A stretch of DNA of 64,000 nucleotides from Sedimentitalea xiamensis. Its GTDB lineage: Bacteria; Pseudomonadota; Alphaproteobacteria; Rhodobacterales; Rhodobacteraceae. The DNA lies in assembly GCF_030164465.1 (NCBI RefSeq), contig NZ_JASNJE010000010.1:62001-126000 (forward strand), read 5' to 3'. A model generated the notes under the pieces. That model saw only the letters and a list, made by a program, of their open reading frames with translations, did not search any database and was not told the DNA's origin. The translations under genes were made by a program, and so were the position numbers. Every line of letters begins with the position of its first letter. Within the stretch, counting starts at the first letter, position 1. This document shows positions 43,610 through 51,725 of the stretch, in pieces.

Positions 43610-44302
43610 TCAGGTCGGAAGGTTGATGTTGGCCCCTTGCGAGGCGGTGGTGTCGAGATAGATCCGCGCCATCTTGCGGCGGTTGTCGGCGGTGAACTTC
43701 AGCGAACTGGCGACGCGGGTATTGTCGCGGGCGGCGGCTTCGCCCAGCGTTTCGAACGAGACTTCGATTTCGGCGCGGGTCGGGTAGAGCTGGCCGTTGA
43801 AGCTGGTTTCGTTGATCGCCATCCCGACGATCTTGACCGGCACCACCCGGCGTTCGCCCCAGACGAAAAGCACCAGCGGCCGGCGACCCCGCGCACGGGT
43901 GGGTTCGGAACCGTCCGAGGGCTGGTCGGTGGCGCTTTCCACCGGGTGCAGCAGGTCTTCGAGTGCGGAGACCTCGGGCAGGATGCCGTAATCGACCGGC
44001 ATCCCGGTCGACCGTTCCTCGCGATAGGCGAGATCAAAGCGCAGCAGGACGCTGAACGCTTCCTTGAGACTGCCGCTGTCGGCATCCGCACCCTGATCGG
44101 CGGCATTGCCGTCCGAGGCCCCGCCGCCGCCGCCGGGTTGCGGCCCCTGCTGCTGCGCCTGTTCGATGGTGAGCTGGCGCGACAGTTCCTCGGGGTTGAA
44201 GCGAAACGGGATGAACCGCGACATGGCGCCCATCGCGCCCGATGCGTCCTGATCGAACACCGCGAGCGCGCCCTGCTGGAAGGAAATCCGGTCGTCGGCC
44301 AT
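43610..44302 (-). CDS. Contractile injection system tube-initiator protein (Afp7-like)
   Basis: This 230-residue protein of the CIS tube / Afp7 N-terminal family has the opening RFIPFRFNPEELSRQLTIE (residues about 29-47), the Gly-rich linker near 53-62 and the core LVLFVWGERRVVPVKIVGMAINETSFNGQLYPTRAEIEVSFETL. It forms the first ring between hub and tube. The start is ATG 44302; the preceding gene's stop shares its first base (TGATG). Confidence 0.9.
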   Translation of the reverse strand: MADDRISFQQGALAVFDQDASGAMGAMSRFIPFRFNPEELSRQLTIEQAQQQGPQPGGGGGASDGNAADQGADADSGSLKEAFSVLLRFDLAYREERSTGMPVDYGILPEVSALEDLLHPVESATDQPSDGSEPTRARGRRPLVLFVWGERRVVPVKIVGMAINETSFNGQLYPTRAEIEVSFETLGEAAARDNTRVASSLKFTADNRRKMARIYLDTTASQGANINLPT

Positions 44303-44583
44303 CAGGCGGCTCCTCCTTCGGCGATCCGTTGATACAGGATGTCGGCGACCCGCGCCGCGCCGCGGTCGCCCAGCCAGTCCTCGACACCGAGATCGTCGAT
44401 GCGGATCTGCCCGATCGCGGTATGCAGCACGGCGGGATCGCGGGCGAAGGGAGAATGGGCGAGGCGTTCCGCCAGCAGGTCGAGCCCCTGCCGCAGGGTC
44501 GTTTCGATCCGCGCCGCGTCTTCCGGCCTGCCGGTCGCGTCGATGCGCATCTGCCCGATTTCCACGACCAATGGCGGGATCAT
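44302..44583 (-). CDS. Small conserved eCIS protein of unknown function
   Basis: This 93-residue protein lies between the AAA+ ATPase (ATGA overlap) and the tube-initiator (one-base overlap). It begins with MIPPLVVEIGQMRIDATG and has a second similar beta unit LHTAIGQIRIDDLGVED, so it may be a small internally repeated beta protein. No named family is recognised. Overlaps on both sides and normal codon use show that it is a real gene. A structural or assembly role in the particle is likely by context. Confidence 0.82.
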   Translation of the reverse strand: MIPPLVVEIGQMRIDATGRPEDAARIETTLRQGLDLLAERLAHSPFARDPAVLHTAIGQIRIDDLGVEDWLGDRGAARVADILYQRIAEGGAA

Positions 44584-46469
44584 GCGGAGCCCTCCAGGTG
44601 CCGGGCCAGCGCGCCGAGGTCGCTCGCCCCGCGCGGCAGGCCGGATTTCTCCAGTTCGCGCATCAGCGCGCGGGCTAGGTGGCCGGGTCCGACCGCGCTC
44701 CGGTCGGCGGCGGCCAGGTGCGACGCGGCCACCGCGGCGTTGCGGATGTTGCCGCCGGACAGGCGGAACCGTGCGGCCAGTTCGTCCAGGTCCAGCGCCG
44801 CGTCGCGCCATTCGGCGGCGGGCAGGTTGCGGTCCCACAGGATCCGCCGTTCGGCCCGGCCCGGCATCGGAAAGTCGACGACGAAACGGATGCGCCGCAA
44901 GAAGGCGGGATCGAGGTTGGAACGCAGGTTGGTGGCGAGGATCATCACCCCGTCGAAGCTTTCCATCCGTTGCAGCAGGAATCCGACCTCGATATTGGCG
45001 TAACGGTCATGCGCGTCCTTGACCTCGGACCGTTTGCCGAAGATCGCGTCGGCCTCGTCGAAGAACAGGATGCCATGCCCGGCCTCGGCCTCGTCGAACA
45101 CGCGGGCCAGCGCCTTTTCGGTTTCGCCGATGTATTTGGACACCACCTGGCTCAGGTCGATGCGATAGAGGTTCAATTCCAGTTCATTGGCCAGGCAGCG
45201 CGCGGCAAAGGTCTTGCCGCCCCCCGGCGGGCCGGAGAACAGCAGCGACAGGCCGCGGGCGTCGGCGGCGTCCCAGGGCAGGCCCATGTCCTGCCAGACG
45301 CGGGCGGAATGGCGATGCCAGTTCACCGCGTCGCGCAGTTGCGCGCGCATGTCCTCGCCGCCCACCAGGTCGCGGAGGGTCACGTCGCTCTGCACCAGCG
45401 TCACCGAAGGCCCCATCCGCCGCGCCCCGTCGGCGCGGATCGCCTGCGCCAGCGTTGTAGCGTCCGGCGGCGGCGCGGGTACGCCGTTGGCCGGGTGGCG
45501 GATCGACAGCAGCGTCTCGGCCTCTGCCTGGGCGGCGCGCAGTTCGGGCAGGGTCAGGTGGAACCGGCGGGCCAGCGCGGCGCGGTCCGCCGCCGGCAGC
45601 GGCACGGTCTGCCAGAGCGCGGCGAGCCCCGCCGCATCCGGGCACGGCGCGTCCACCGCGGCAAAGCCGGGGTGGTCCATCCGCTGCGGCGCGATCACCA
45701 CGAGACCCGCGGCGGCGTCCTGCGGCAGGCCAGGAGCGGCGGCGACGCCGAAGAGGTCGATCGCCGCCAGCGCCGGTCCGGCGGGCAGGTCGGGCACCGC
45801 GCCTTCGGTCGCGCGCAGGAATACCACGTCCTGCCCGAGCGCGCCGCCGATATCGAGCGCGAACTGCCGCGCGATCCGGCGCGACGGGCCGCGGACCCAG
45901 ACCATGCCGTCAGCCTTCAGCTTCTGCGCCGCCGTGCGGGCGGCGGCAGGGGACAGGACAAGCTCGGGCCGGGGTTCGGTTTCCAGCCGTGGCAGCGGCG
46001 CCGCCGCCCCGAAGGCCAGCGCCGCGTGGCGGGCGGTCAGCCGAAGCCCCTGAAGCGCCAGCGGGCGGGCCGACCCGGCGGGGTCCACCCGTTCGATCAA
46101 CCCCTCGGCGGCCAGCGCCGTGTCGCACAGGGCCAGCGCCAGCGCGGCGTTGTAGGCGGCGCCGAGGCCGGATGCGGCGATCCGGGCGAAACTGGCGGGT
46201 GTCGGCAGCATCAGCCGTTCGTCTTCGGCCAGGATGGAAAACGCCGCCGCGGCGTCCGGGTGGCGTTCGGCGGCGGCCAGCGCGGCCAGCAGCCAGTCCG
46301 CCAGCGTCGCCTCCGGCGCCCGTGCGGCGAGCGCGGCCCATTGCGCGGCATCCGCCGGATGCGGGCCGTGCGGGTCGATCAGCGCCTCCGCCGGCAGCCG
46401 GACCAGGCATTCCGCCGCCAGCAGGGCCGCCTGGCGCATCCAGGTCACGCGGGCGTCGAACCCGGTCAT
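44580..46469 (-). CDS. AAA+ ATPase of the eCIS (Afp15-like)
   Basis: This 629-residue ATPase has a C-terminal active AAA+ module with Walker A GPPGGGKT (residues 413-420), Walker B ILFFDEADA (467-475), an arginine-finger-like FLRRIRFVVDFP segment and sensor 2 near SGGNIRNAAV. A degenerate ATPase-like domain lies at about 185-300 with no proper P-loop. Afp15-type ATPases are present in all eCIS clusters and are thought to help assembly. It is coupled by ATGA overlaps to the cap gene before it and the small gene after it. Confidence 0.95.
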   Translation of the reverse strand: MTGFDARVTWMRQAALLAAECLVRLPAEALIDPHGPHPADAAQWAALAARAPEATLADWLLAALAAAERHPDAAAAFSILAEDERLMLPTPASFARIAASGLGAAYNAALALALCDTALAAEGLIERVDPAGSARPLALQGLRLTARHAALAFGAAAPLPRLETEPRPELVLSPAAARTAAQKLKADGMVWVRGPSRRIARQFALDIGGALGQDVVFLRATEGAVPDLPAGPALAAIDLFGVAAAPGLPQDAAAGLVVIAPQRMDHPGFAAVDAPCPDAAGLAALWQTVPLPAADRAALARRFHLTLPELRAAQAEAETLLSIRHPANGVPAPPPDATTLAQAIRADGARRMGPSVTLVQSDVTLRDLVGGEDMRAQLRDAVNWHRHSARVWQDMGLPWDAADARGLSLLFSGPPGGGKTFAARCLANELELNLYRIDLSQVVSKYIGETEKALARVFDEAEAGHGILFFDEADAIFGKRSEVKDAHDRYANIEVGFLLQRMESFDGVMILATNLRSNLDPAFLRRIRFVVDFPMPGRAERRILWDRNLPAAEWRDAALDLDELAARFRLSGGNIRNAAVAASHLAAADRSAVGPGHLARALMRELEKSGLPRGASDLGALARHLEGSA

Positions 46470-47629
46470 GGCGACACCTCCAGCAGCACAAAGGGCGTAT
46501 AGGTGCCGTTGGCCTGCCGCAGGCTGACCCGGTAGGGGATGGCGCGCAAATCCGACAGCGCGGCGGCATCGACCGTCACCGTGGTCGCGGAGACGCTGGC
46601 GGGCGCCATGTCCAGCGCTTCGTCCGGGTTGCGGATCCCGGCGTCGGGCCAGAGAAACACCCGGTCGGTCGCCGCCAGCCCGCCGCCGGTCAGGGTCAGC
46701 GTCGCGCCCAGGACCAGCGGGTCCACGGGGGCATCGACGCCGGGCGTGTCGGCGGGCTGCACCGTGACCGGCTCCGGATCGGAGCCGGCGGCGGGGCCGC
46801 GCAGCACCGCGTCCATGTCGCCGGCCGGCTCGGCGGCGGGATAGGTCAGCCAGACCCGGCCCAGCGGGTCCGGGCGGGCGATTTCCAGCGGCGCGGCGGG
46901 CGTGTCGGCAAAGGTGAAGGTGACGCCGCCCAGGCGCAGGGTCTGGGCCGCGCCCGCTTCCAGGGTGTCGAGCAGCAGCCGCCCTCCGGCGCGCAGTTTC
47001 TGCGGCAGCGCCCGCAGGATGCGCGGCGGGGCCATCGGCGCGACCCCGCCGAGCCGCACGCCGCCGGGGCGCACCACGTCCGGCGCGGGGCGCGGCTGGT
47101 CGAGCCGCGCCAGCTGGATCGGTCCTACTTCGAACAGCGCCCAGGGGCGGTGGCGCATCTGGAGCGGCGTGTAGATCTTTTCCATCAGGTCGGCGGCGGT
47201 GGGCACGAAGACCACCGTCATCCGCCCGGTGCCGGGCGTCGGGTCCAGTTCGGTCGTCGCCGGGTCGTCCGCCAGCGGCAGGGACAGGATCGGTCCGGTT
47301 TCGAAGATCTGGATCGCCTGGCCCAGCCGGTTGATTGCCTGGCTGGGTTCGCCGCTGGCGGTGGTGCCATAGGCCGTGACCAGGTAGAAGGCCGACAGGC
47401 TCACCGGGGGCGGCTGTTCCTGCCCGTCCGGGCCGCGTACCCAGGGGTCGTTGCGGTGTGTCGGTTGCGGCGTCACCCACATCAGCGACACCCGCATGGC
47501 TTCGGAAGACCCGGTGGCGTTCTCGATCGGCGGCGCGGCGATCACGTCGGCCAGCGTTGGCGACAGGTTGCGGCGCAGATAGCCCGCAAGGGTCAGCCCG
47601 ACATCGTGGAGGTTCTCGAACACCGCCAT
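46466..47629 (-). CDS. DUF4255-domain tube/sheath terminator (Afp16/Pvc16-like)
   Basis: This 387-residue protein has an N-terminal DUF4255 domain (residues about 1-170: MAVFENLHDVGLTLAGYLRRNL, SAFYLVTAYGT, RLGQAIQIFETGPIL), as in the Afp16 cap that ends the tube and sheath. The C-terminal part (about 180-387) is beta-rich with IPT-like repeats (DPLVLGATLTLTGGGLAATDRVFL). ATG 47629 gives the family start. It follows the Pro-rich gene by 4 nt. Confidence 0.88.
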   Translation of the reverse strand: MAVFENLHDVGLTLAGYLRRNLSPTLADVIAAPPIENATGSSEAMRVSLMWVTPQPTHRNDPWVRGPDGQEQPPPVSLSAFYLVTAYGTTASGEPSQAINRLGQAIQIFETGPILSLPLADDPATTELDPTPGTGRMTVVFVPTAADLMEKIYTPLQMRHRPWALFEVGPIQLARLDQPRPAPDVVRPGGVRLGGVAPMAPPRILRALPQKLRAGGRLLLDTLEAGAAQTLRLGGVTFTFADTPAAPLEIARPDPLGRVWLTYPAAEPAGDMDAVLRGPAAGSDPEPVTVQPADTPGVDAPVDPLVLGATLTLTGGGLAATDRVFLWPDAGIRNPDEALDMAPASVSATTVTVDAAALSDLRAIPYRVSLRQANGTYTPFVLLEVSP

Positions 47630-47633
47630 CCGG

Positions 47634-48668
47634 TCAATCCTCCCAGGCGCCGGGCAGGGGGATCGCATGGGCGCGCGGCGCGCGCCGGGCCGTGGACAGG
47701 GCCGGGCGCGGCGTCTTGCGGTCCGGTGCGCGCAACGAGATCACGACCTCGCCGATATCGATGCGCACCTGCGGCGGAGGCGGCGGCGCGGCGCGTGGGG
47801 CCGGACGATCCTGCGGCGGCGCTTCGGGGCCGCGTGGGGCCACCGGACGCAGGGCGGGCGGGGCCTTGGGGGTCCGGTCTTCGGGTAGGGCCGCCTCTGG
47901 CCGGGGGCTGTCCGGGCCGGTTTCGGAACCGGGGCGGTCCGTTGTGGCGCGGGGCGGTTCGTGTCGGGGCTGCGGCGGCGCGGGCGCGGCCCTGGGCCGT
48001 GGCACCGGGGCGCGGTCTTCCGGGGGCGCCGGGCGGTCAGGCGGCGGCGCGACCGTGGCTTCGTGGTTCTGCGGCGGGGCGGCCGTTGCCGCGCGGGGTG
48101 GCTGCGGCGGCGGGACTTGCGGGGCGGGTTCCGCCGGGAGATCCGCGACGGGCGGGCGCGGCGCGGGCGGCTTGGGCGCGGGGGGCGCGACCGGGGTTAC
48201 GGGCGGCGGCGATGGCGGCGGGGCCGGTCTGGCCGTCATCGTAGCGGTCCTGGCCGCGCGGGCTGGCCGGTCCGCCTTGGGCCGGGGCGGCGTGGAATGC
48301 GGTGCGGCAGGGTCCGGAGCGGGGTCGCGCGATCCGGTCCGGGCCGGTTGCGCGGCGACCGGCGCGGTCGCTTCCCGCCGGGGCGGGACTGCGCCGGAGA
48401 CGATGGGCGGCGTCGGCGCTGCCGGGGGCGCGGGGTCCGCGGCGACCGGGTCCGCGGCGGGTGTTTCTGCCGGTGCCGTGGGGTCGGGGTCCGTCCGCGC
48501 GACCGGTGGCCTAGCGGCGGTCCGGGGATCGGGCGCGGCCAGGGCCGGTTCCGGCGGCGCAACGACCCCGGACACGGCCGGCCGCAGGACCGGCGCGACC
48601 GCGTCGGCAGACCGGCCCGCGAGCCGCGCGAGGCGCGGACCGAGGGGCAGGGGGTCAGCGGCGGACAT
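47634..48668 (-). CDS. Pro/Ala-rich low-complexity eCIS protein
   Basis: This 344-residue protein is mostly Pro, Ala and Arg (residues about 20-310), clearly disordered, with a short ordered C-terminus VRIDIGEVVISLRAPDRK. A beta-strand of the form (V/I)xIxIGxVxV at the end of a Pro-rich protein is common between sheath/tube and cap genes in phage-tail-like clusters. The tail could dock on the particle while the rest is a flexible tether; this is inference. The start overlaps the upstream zinc-ribbon gene stop by 14 nt. The composition makes homology searches unreliable. Confidence 0.75.
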   Translation of the reverse strand: MSAADPLPLGPRLARLAGRSADAVAPVLRPAVSGVVAPPEPALAAPDPRTAARPPVARTDPDPTAPAETPAADPVAADPAPPAAPTPPIVSGAVPPRREATAPVAAQPARTGSRDPAPDPAAPHSTPPRPKADRPARAARTATMTARPAPPPSPPPVTPVAPPAPKPPAPRPPVADLPAEPAPQVPPPQPPRAATAAPPQNHEATVAPPPDRPAPPEDRAPVPRPRAAPAPPQPRHEPPRATTDRPGSETGPDSPRPEAALPEDRTPKAPPALRPVAPRGPEAPPQDRPAPRAAPPPPPQVRIDIGEVVISLRAPDRKTPRPALSTARRAPRAHAIPLPGAWED

Positions 48669-49371
48669 CGGTAATCTCCAGCTGCAGGGCGTCCCGGTCG
48701 ATGCGCCCGAGATAGGCCATGCGCCGGCTGCGCGGCAGCGCCAGAATGTCCTGTTCGGACCAGTGATAGGTGCTGGCGATCCGGTGCACGTCGTCCAGCA
48801 GGCGCCGCGCCGCATCCTCCAGTTCGGCGCCGACAAAGGCCTGAACGTCGAACGGGCTGACGATGGCCGATCCGCATTCCGTGCAGCGGGTGCCGATTTC
48901 CAGATCCAGCCCCGAAACCGCCCGTTCCAGCGCCGTCACCGCGCCGTCGCGGTCGGGACCGGCCAGAACCCCGGCGGCCCAGCCGCTGTCCCGGCCGGCG
49001 GCGCGGGCCAGAAGCTGTGCGAGACGGTCGCCGCCCGACGCTTCGACCGCGACGAGGTCGCTGAGCCGCAGTGGCCGCAGCGCCGCCCCGGCGGCGGTTT
49101 CGACCGCCGGGGACGCGATGCGCGGCAGGTCGTCGATGCCGAAGATCAGCGCGACGCCTTCGCCGCAGTCCGGGCAGGTCAGTTCGGCGCTGACGCGCGG
49201 GCCGCTGAGGGCGCGGCGCAGGTCCAGCAGGCAGGATTCCCAGGCCGGCAGGCCGGGGTCGTCGCCCTCCGCGATCAGACCGAGACGGCGCGCGAGATCG
49301 GCCAGCCGGGCGGCGTCGCCGCCACCGCCGCCGAGAAAGCGCATCTCGTCGGTTCCCGTGATCTGTTTCAT
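48655..49371 (-). CDS. Zinc-ribbon baseplate protein (T4 gp26-like)
   Basis: This 238-residue protein has two CxxC pairs (CPDC at residues 66-69 and CTEC at 163-166) that probably bind one zinc ion. The region after the second pair (FDVQAFVGAELEDAARRLLDDVHRIASTYHWSEQDILALPRSRRMAYLGRI) matches the T4-like baseplate protein family found next to the tube gene in eCIS and related clusters. T4 gp26 is a small hub or assembly protein. ATG 49371 fits the family start MKQITGTDEM. Confidence 0.8.
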   Translation of the reverse strand: MKQITGTDEMRFLGGGGGDAARLADLARRLGLIAEGDDPGLPAWESCLLDLRRALSGPRVSAELTCPDCGEGVALIFGIDDLPRIASPAVETAAGAALRPLRLSDLVAVEASGGDRLAQLLARAAGRDSGWAAGVLAGPDRDGAVTALERAVSGLDLEIGTRCTECGSAIVSPFDVQAFVGAELEDAARRLLDDVHRIASTYHWSEQDILALPRSRRMAYLGRIDRDALQLEITDVRR

Positions 49372-49400
49372 CGCCCTTCCCCGCAGGCTCGCGCGCCGCT

Positions 49401-49901
49401 TCAGGTTTCCGCCGGTTCCGTCACCGAGTCGTCGATCACGATGCCTTCGCATTCCAGCTTGACCGTTTCGATGGCCACCGCGTTCGCATTGGAATCGAAT
49501 TCCGGCAGGGCCTGGAATTCGCTGACCCAGGCCCGCAGCAGGTTGACGGCCATGACCGGGGTGCCCTGCATGTTGTGCACGATCACCCGCACCGTCTTGC
49601 GGTAGTTCAACAGCGAGTTGGCGGCATTGCCGTCCGGGTTGTTGACCTGGTTGGCCCAGTTCAGGAACTGCTTGTCGTGGGTCAGGCCGCGTTCCAGCGT
49701 CACCGGTTCGATCTTGGTGCGGCCGGGCATCTTGCGCACGATGCCGGAATCCCCGGCGGCGCGCCATTCGATGGCTTCGGTCGTCCGCTTGACCGCCGAC
49801 ATCTTGGACAGGGCCGCGACCACCTGCCCGTCCCAGACCACCTGGAAGCGGAAGTTCTTGTAGGGGTCGATCCGGTGCGCGTTGACATTGAACATTGGCA
49901 T
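49401..49901 (-). CDS. eCIS inner tube protein (T4 gp19-like, Afp1-like)
   Basis: This 166-residue protein has the tube fold signatures DPYKNFRFQVVWDGQVVAALSKMSAVKRTTEAIEW near the start and KIEPVTLERGLTHDKQFLNW in the middle. Hexamers stack to form the inner tube that is driven out on contraction. It follows the sheath gene with a 12-nt gap carrying an AGGAG ribosome site. Only this tube gene is seen, whereas Afp has two. Confidence 0.94.
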   Translation of the reverse strand: MPMFNVNAHRIDPYKNFRFQVVWDGQVVAALSKMSAVKRTTEAIEWRAAGDSGIVRKMPGRTKIEPVTLERGLTHDKQFLNWANQVNNPDGNAANSLLNYRKTVRVIVHNMQGTPVMAVNLLRAWVSEFQALPEFDSNANAVAIETVKLECEGIVIDDSVTEPAET

Positions 49902-49913
49902 GGGGGCGCTCCT

Positions 49914-51461
49914 TTAGCTGGTCGCGGTTTTCTGCGAGAGCGTGACGATCACGAACTCGGCGGGGCGCAGCGGCGCGAAACCGACCTGCACGTTGACGAC
50001 GCCCGATGCCTGGTCGTCGGGGGTCGTCGTGTCGCTGTCGCACTTGACGAAATAGGCCTCGCGGGCGGTGGCCCCGGCAAAGGCGCCATTGCGGAACTGG
50101 GCGTCCATGAAAGCGCCGATGGATTGCCGCAGGGCGGCCCAGAGGGTTTCGTCATTGCCTTCGAAAACCGCCCACTGGATCCCGTTGTAGATCGACCGGC
50201 GCAGGAACATCGCGGTGCGGCGCACGTTGACATAGCGCCATTCCGTGGTCGGCCTGCGGGTGCGCGCCCCCCAGACCACGCGCCCCGCGCCCGGCACCGT
50301 GCGGATGGCGTTGAGCCCATGCGGGTTCATCCGGTCCTGGTCGCGGTCGATGACGTTGAAATCCAGCCCGGTCGCGCCGGCCACCGTCGCCTCGACCCCG
50401 GCGGCGGCCTTCCAGACTCCGCGCCGGCCGTCGGTACGCCCGTAAAGCCCGGCGACATGGCCCGCCGCCGGAATCGCCAGCTGCGGATTGCGTCCCAGCC
50501 CGATGGGATCGCCCACGACGATGCGCGGCCAGTAGAGCCCCAGGTGATCGGAGGCGTTGATGTTGCTGCGCGCCGCCGTCACCGCCGCGCCGACCGGGTC
50601 GCTCTGCGCGATCGACCGGGGGGCGTCCGCGACGAGGAACAGGTCGCGCTGGGGCCGGGCCTCGACATAGGCCAGCAGCGCGTTGACGATGCCGTTGTGT
50701 TCCGCCGCATCCGCCGCGTTCAGCATCAGGTCGGAGCCGCAGACGATCAGCGCCGCGTCGTCCAGCCCGTCCAGCGCCGCCAGCGCCGCCGCGTAGCCCG
50801 TCGCCGCCACCGCGCCGTCGCCGCCGTCGCCGCCCGCCAGCGCGGTCCCCGGAGGCGTCGCCGCCGGGTCGCCATCGTTGTCCGGGCGGAACACGTCGGC
50901 GCCGCTCCAGGTGACGAAAGCGGAGCGCGCCAGTTGGTCGACGATGTATTTTTCGTCCAGCGGATCGGCGGACAGGCCCTCGAACAATTCGACCTCGGTG
51001 TGGTTGGCTTCGCCGGGGGCCTGATAGAACACATGCAGGTTGAACCGGTCCGCGTCGCCGTCGGTGGCGTTCACGATGGCGATGCGGATGTTGTCGCCCC
51101 AGGCCCCGGCCGCGCGGGCATTGATCGCGGCGGTGTCGGTTCCGTCGCCGACCGCCAGCGTCGACGTGGCGGATGTCCCGTTGACGAGCCGCAGAACATA
51201 GGCCCGCGGCCCGCCGTTGTCGAAGAAGCCCTGCACGGCGAAGGGCATGAACAGCCGCGCGGTCGTGTTTGCGGCGTCCTCGCGCAGGTAGCCGCCGAAC
51301 AATCGTCGATACTGTATCGCGCTGGTGATCGGCGTCGGACCGACCGGCCCGCGTTCGGTTTCACCGACAAAAATGGTCACGGCGGTAGGTGCCGCCTCGA
51401 TGGATCGCGCGCCCCCGGGGGCCTCGCTGACGTAAACTCCGGGTGTCAAGGGTGTGGTCAT
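49914..51461 (-). CDS. eCIS contractile sheath protein
   Basis: This 515-residue sheath protein shows the N-terminal TPGVYVSEAPGGARSIEAAPTAVTIFVG arm, SAIQYRRLFGGY and the C-terminal core ending in VNVQVGFAPLRPAEFVIVTLSQK, typical of contractile sheath proteins in eCIS, R-pyocins and phages. It wraps the tube and contracts to fire it. ATG 51461 is preferred because the arm that links subunits begins there; AAAGG lies about 10 nt upstream. It is the first gene of the eCIS operon and the only sheath gene, in contrast to three in Afp. Confidence 0.95.
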   Translation of the reverse strand: MTTPLTPGVYVSEAPGGARSIEAAPTAVTIFVGETERGPVGPTPITSAIQYRRLFGGYLREDAANTTARLFMPFAVQGFFDNGGPRAYVLRLVNGTSATSTLAVGDGTDTAAINARAAGAWGDNIRIAIVNATDGDADRFNLHVFYQAPGEANHTEVELFEGLSADPLDEKYIVDQLARSAFVTWSGADVFRPDNDGDPAATPPGTALAGGDGGDGAVAATGYAAALAALDGLDDAALIVCGSDLMLNAADAAEHNGIVNALLAYVEARPQRDLFLVADAPRSIAQSDPVGAAVTAARSNINASDHLGLYWPRIVVGDPIGLGRNPQLAIPAAGHVAGLYGRTDGRRGVWKAAAGVEATVAGATGLDFNVIDRDQDRMNPHGLNAIRTVPGAGRVVWGARTRRPTTEWRYVNVRRTAMFLRRSIYNGIQWAVFEGNDETLWAALRQSIGAFMDAQFRNGAFAGATAREAYFVKCDSDTTTPDDQASGVVNVQVGFAPLRPAEFVIVTLSQKTATS

Positions 51462-51725
51462 TCCGTGGCCTTTCGCTAAGGCTCGACCGGACGTACTAAC
51501 CTGTATGAGTCGCTCAAAAAAATTTCTTCTATGTGGTTTTGAGTCTGGCACGAGTGGCGGCCACAAATCTACCACCATAGCTTGTATCGGCAGATTTCCG
51601 CCGATGCGTTCGGGTGCCGGTTGGCCGGGTTCCGGCGCCTGCGATCCGCCGGGACGGGGCGGCGGAAAACCGGCGCCGCAAAGGCCATCGGGCGGCGGCG
51701 TTTCGCGCTGTGGCCGGATCGCGGA
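51462..51725 (-). promoter_or_regulatory. Likely eCIS promoter region
   Basis: This 264-bp gap lies between the CoA-transferase stop and the sheath start, both on the minus strand. Near the sheath it is AT-rich (51512-51545 carries a run of seven A on the plus strand, i.e. a T-tract on the transcribed strand's partner), which stands out in the GC-rich surroundings. No convincing -35/-10 or intrinsic terminator for the CoA-transferase was found, so read-through from that gene is possible. Confidence 0.45.
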
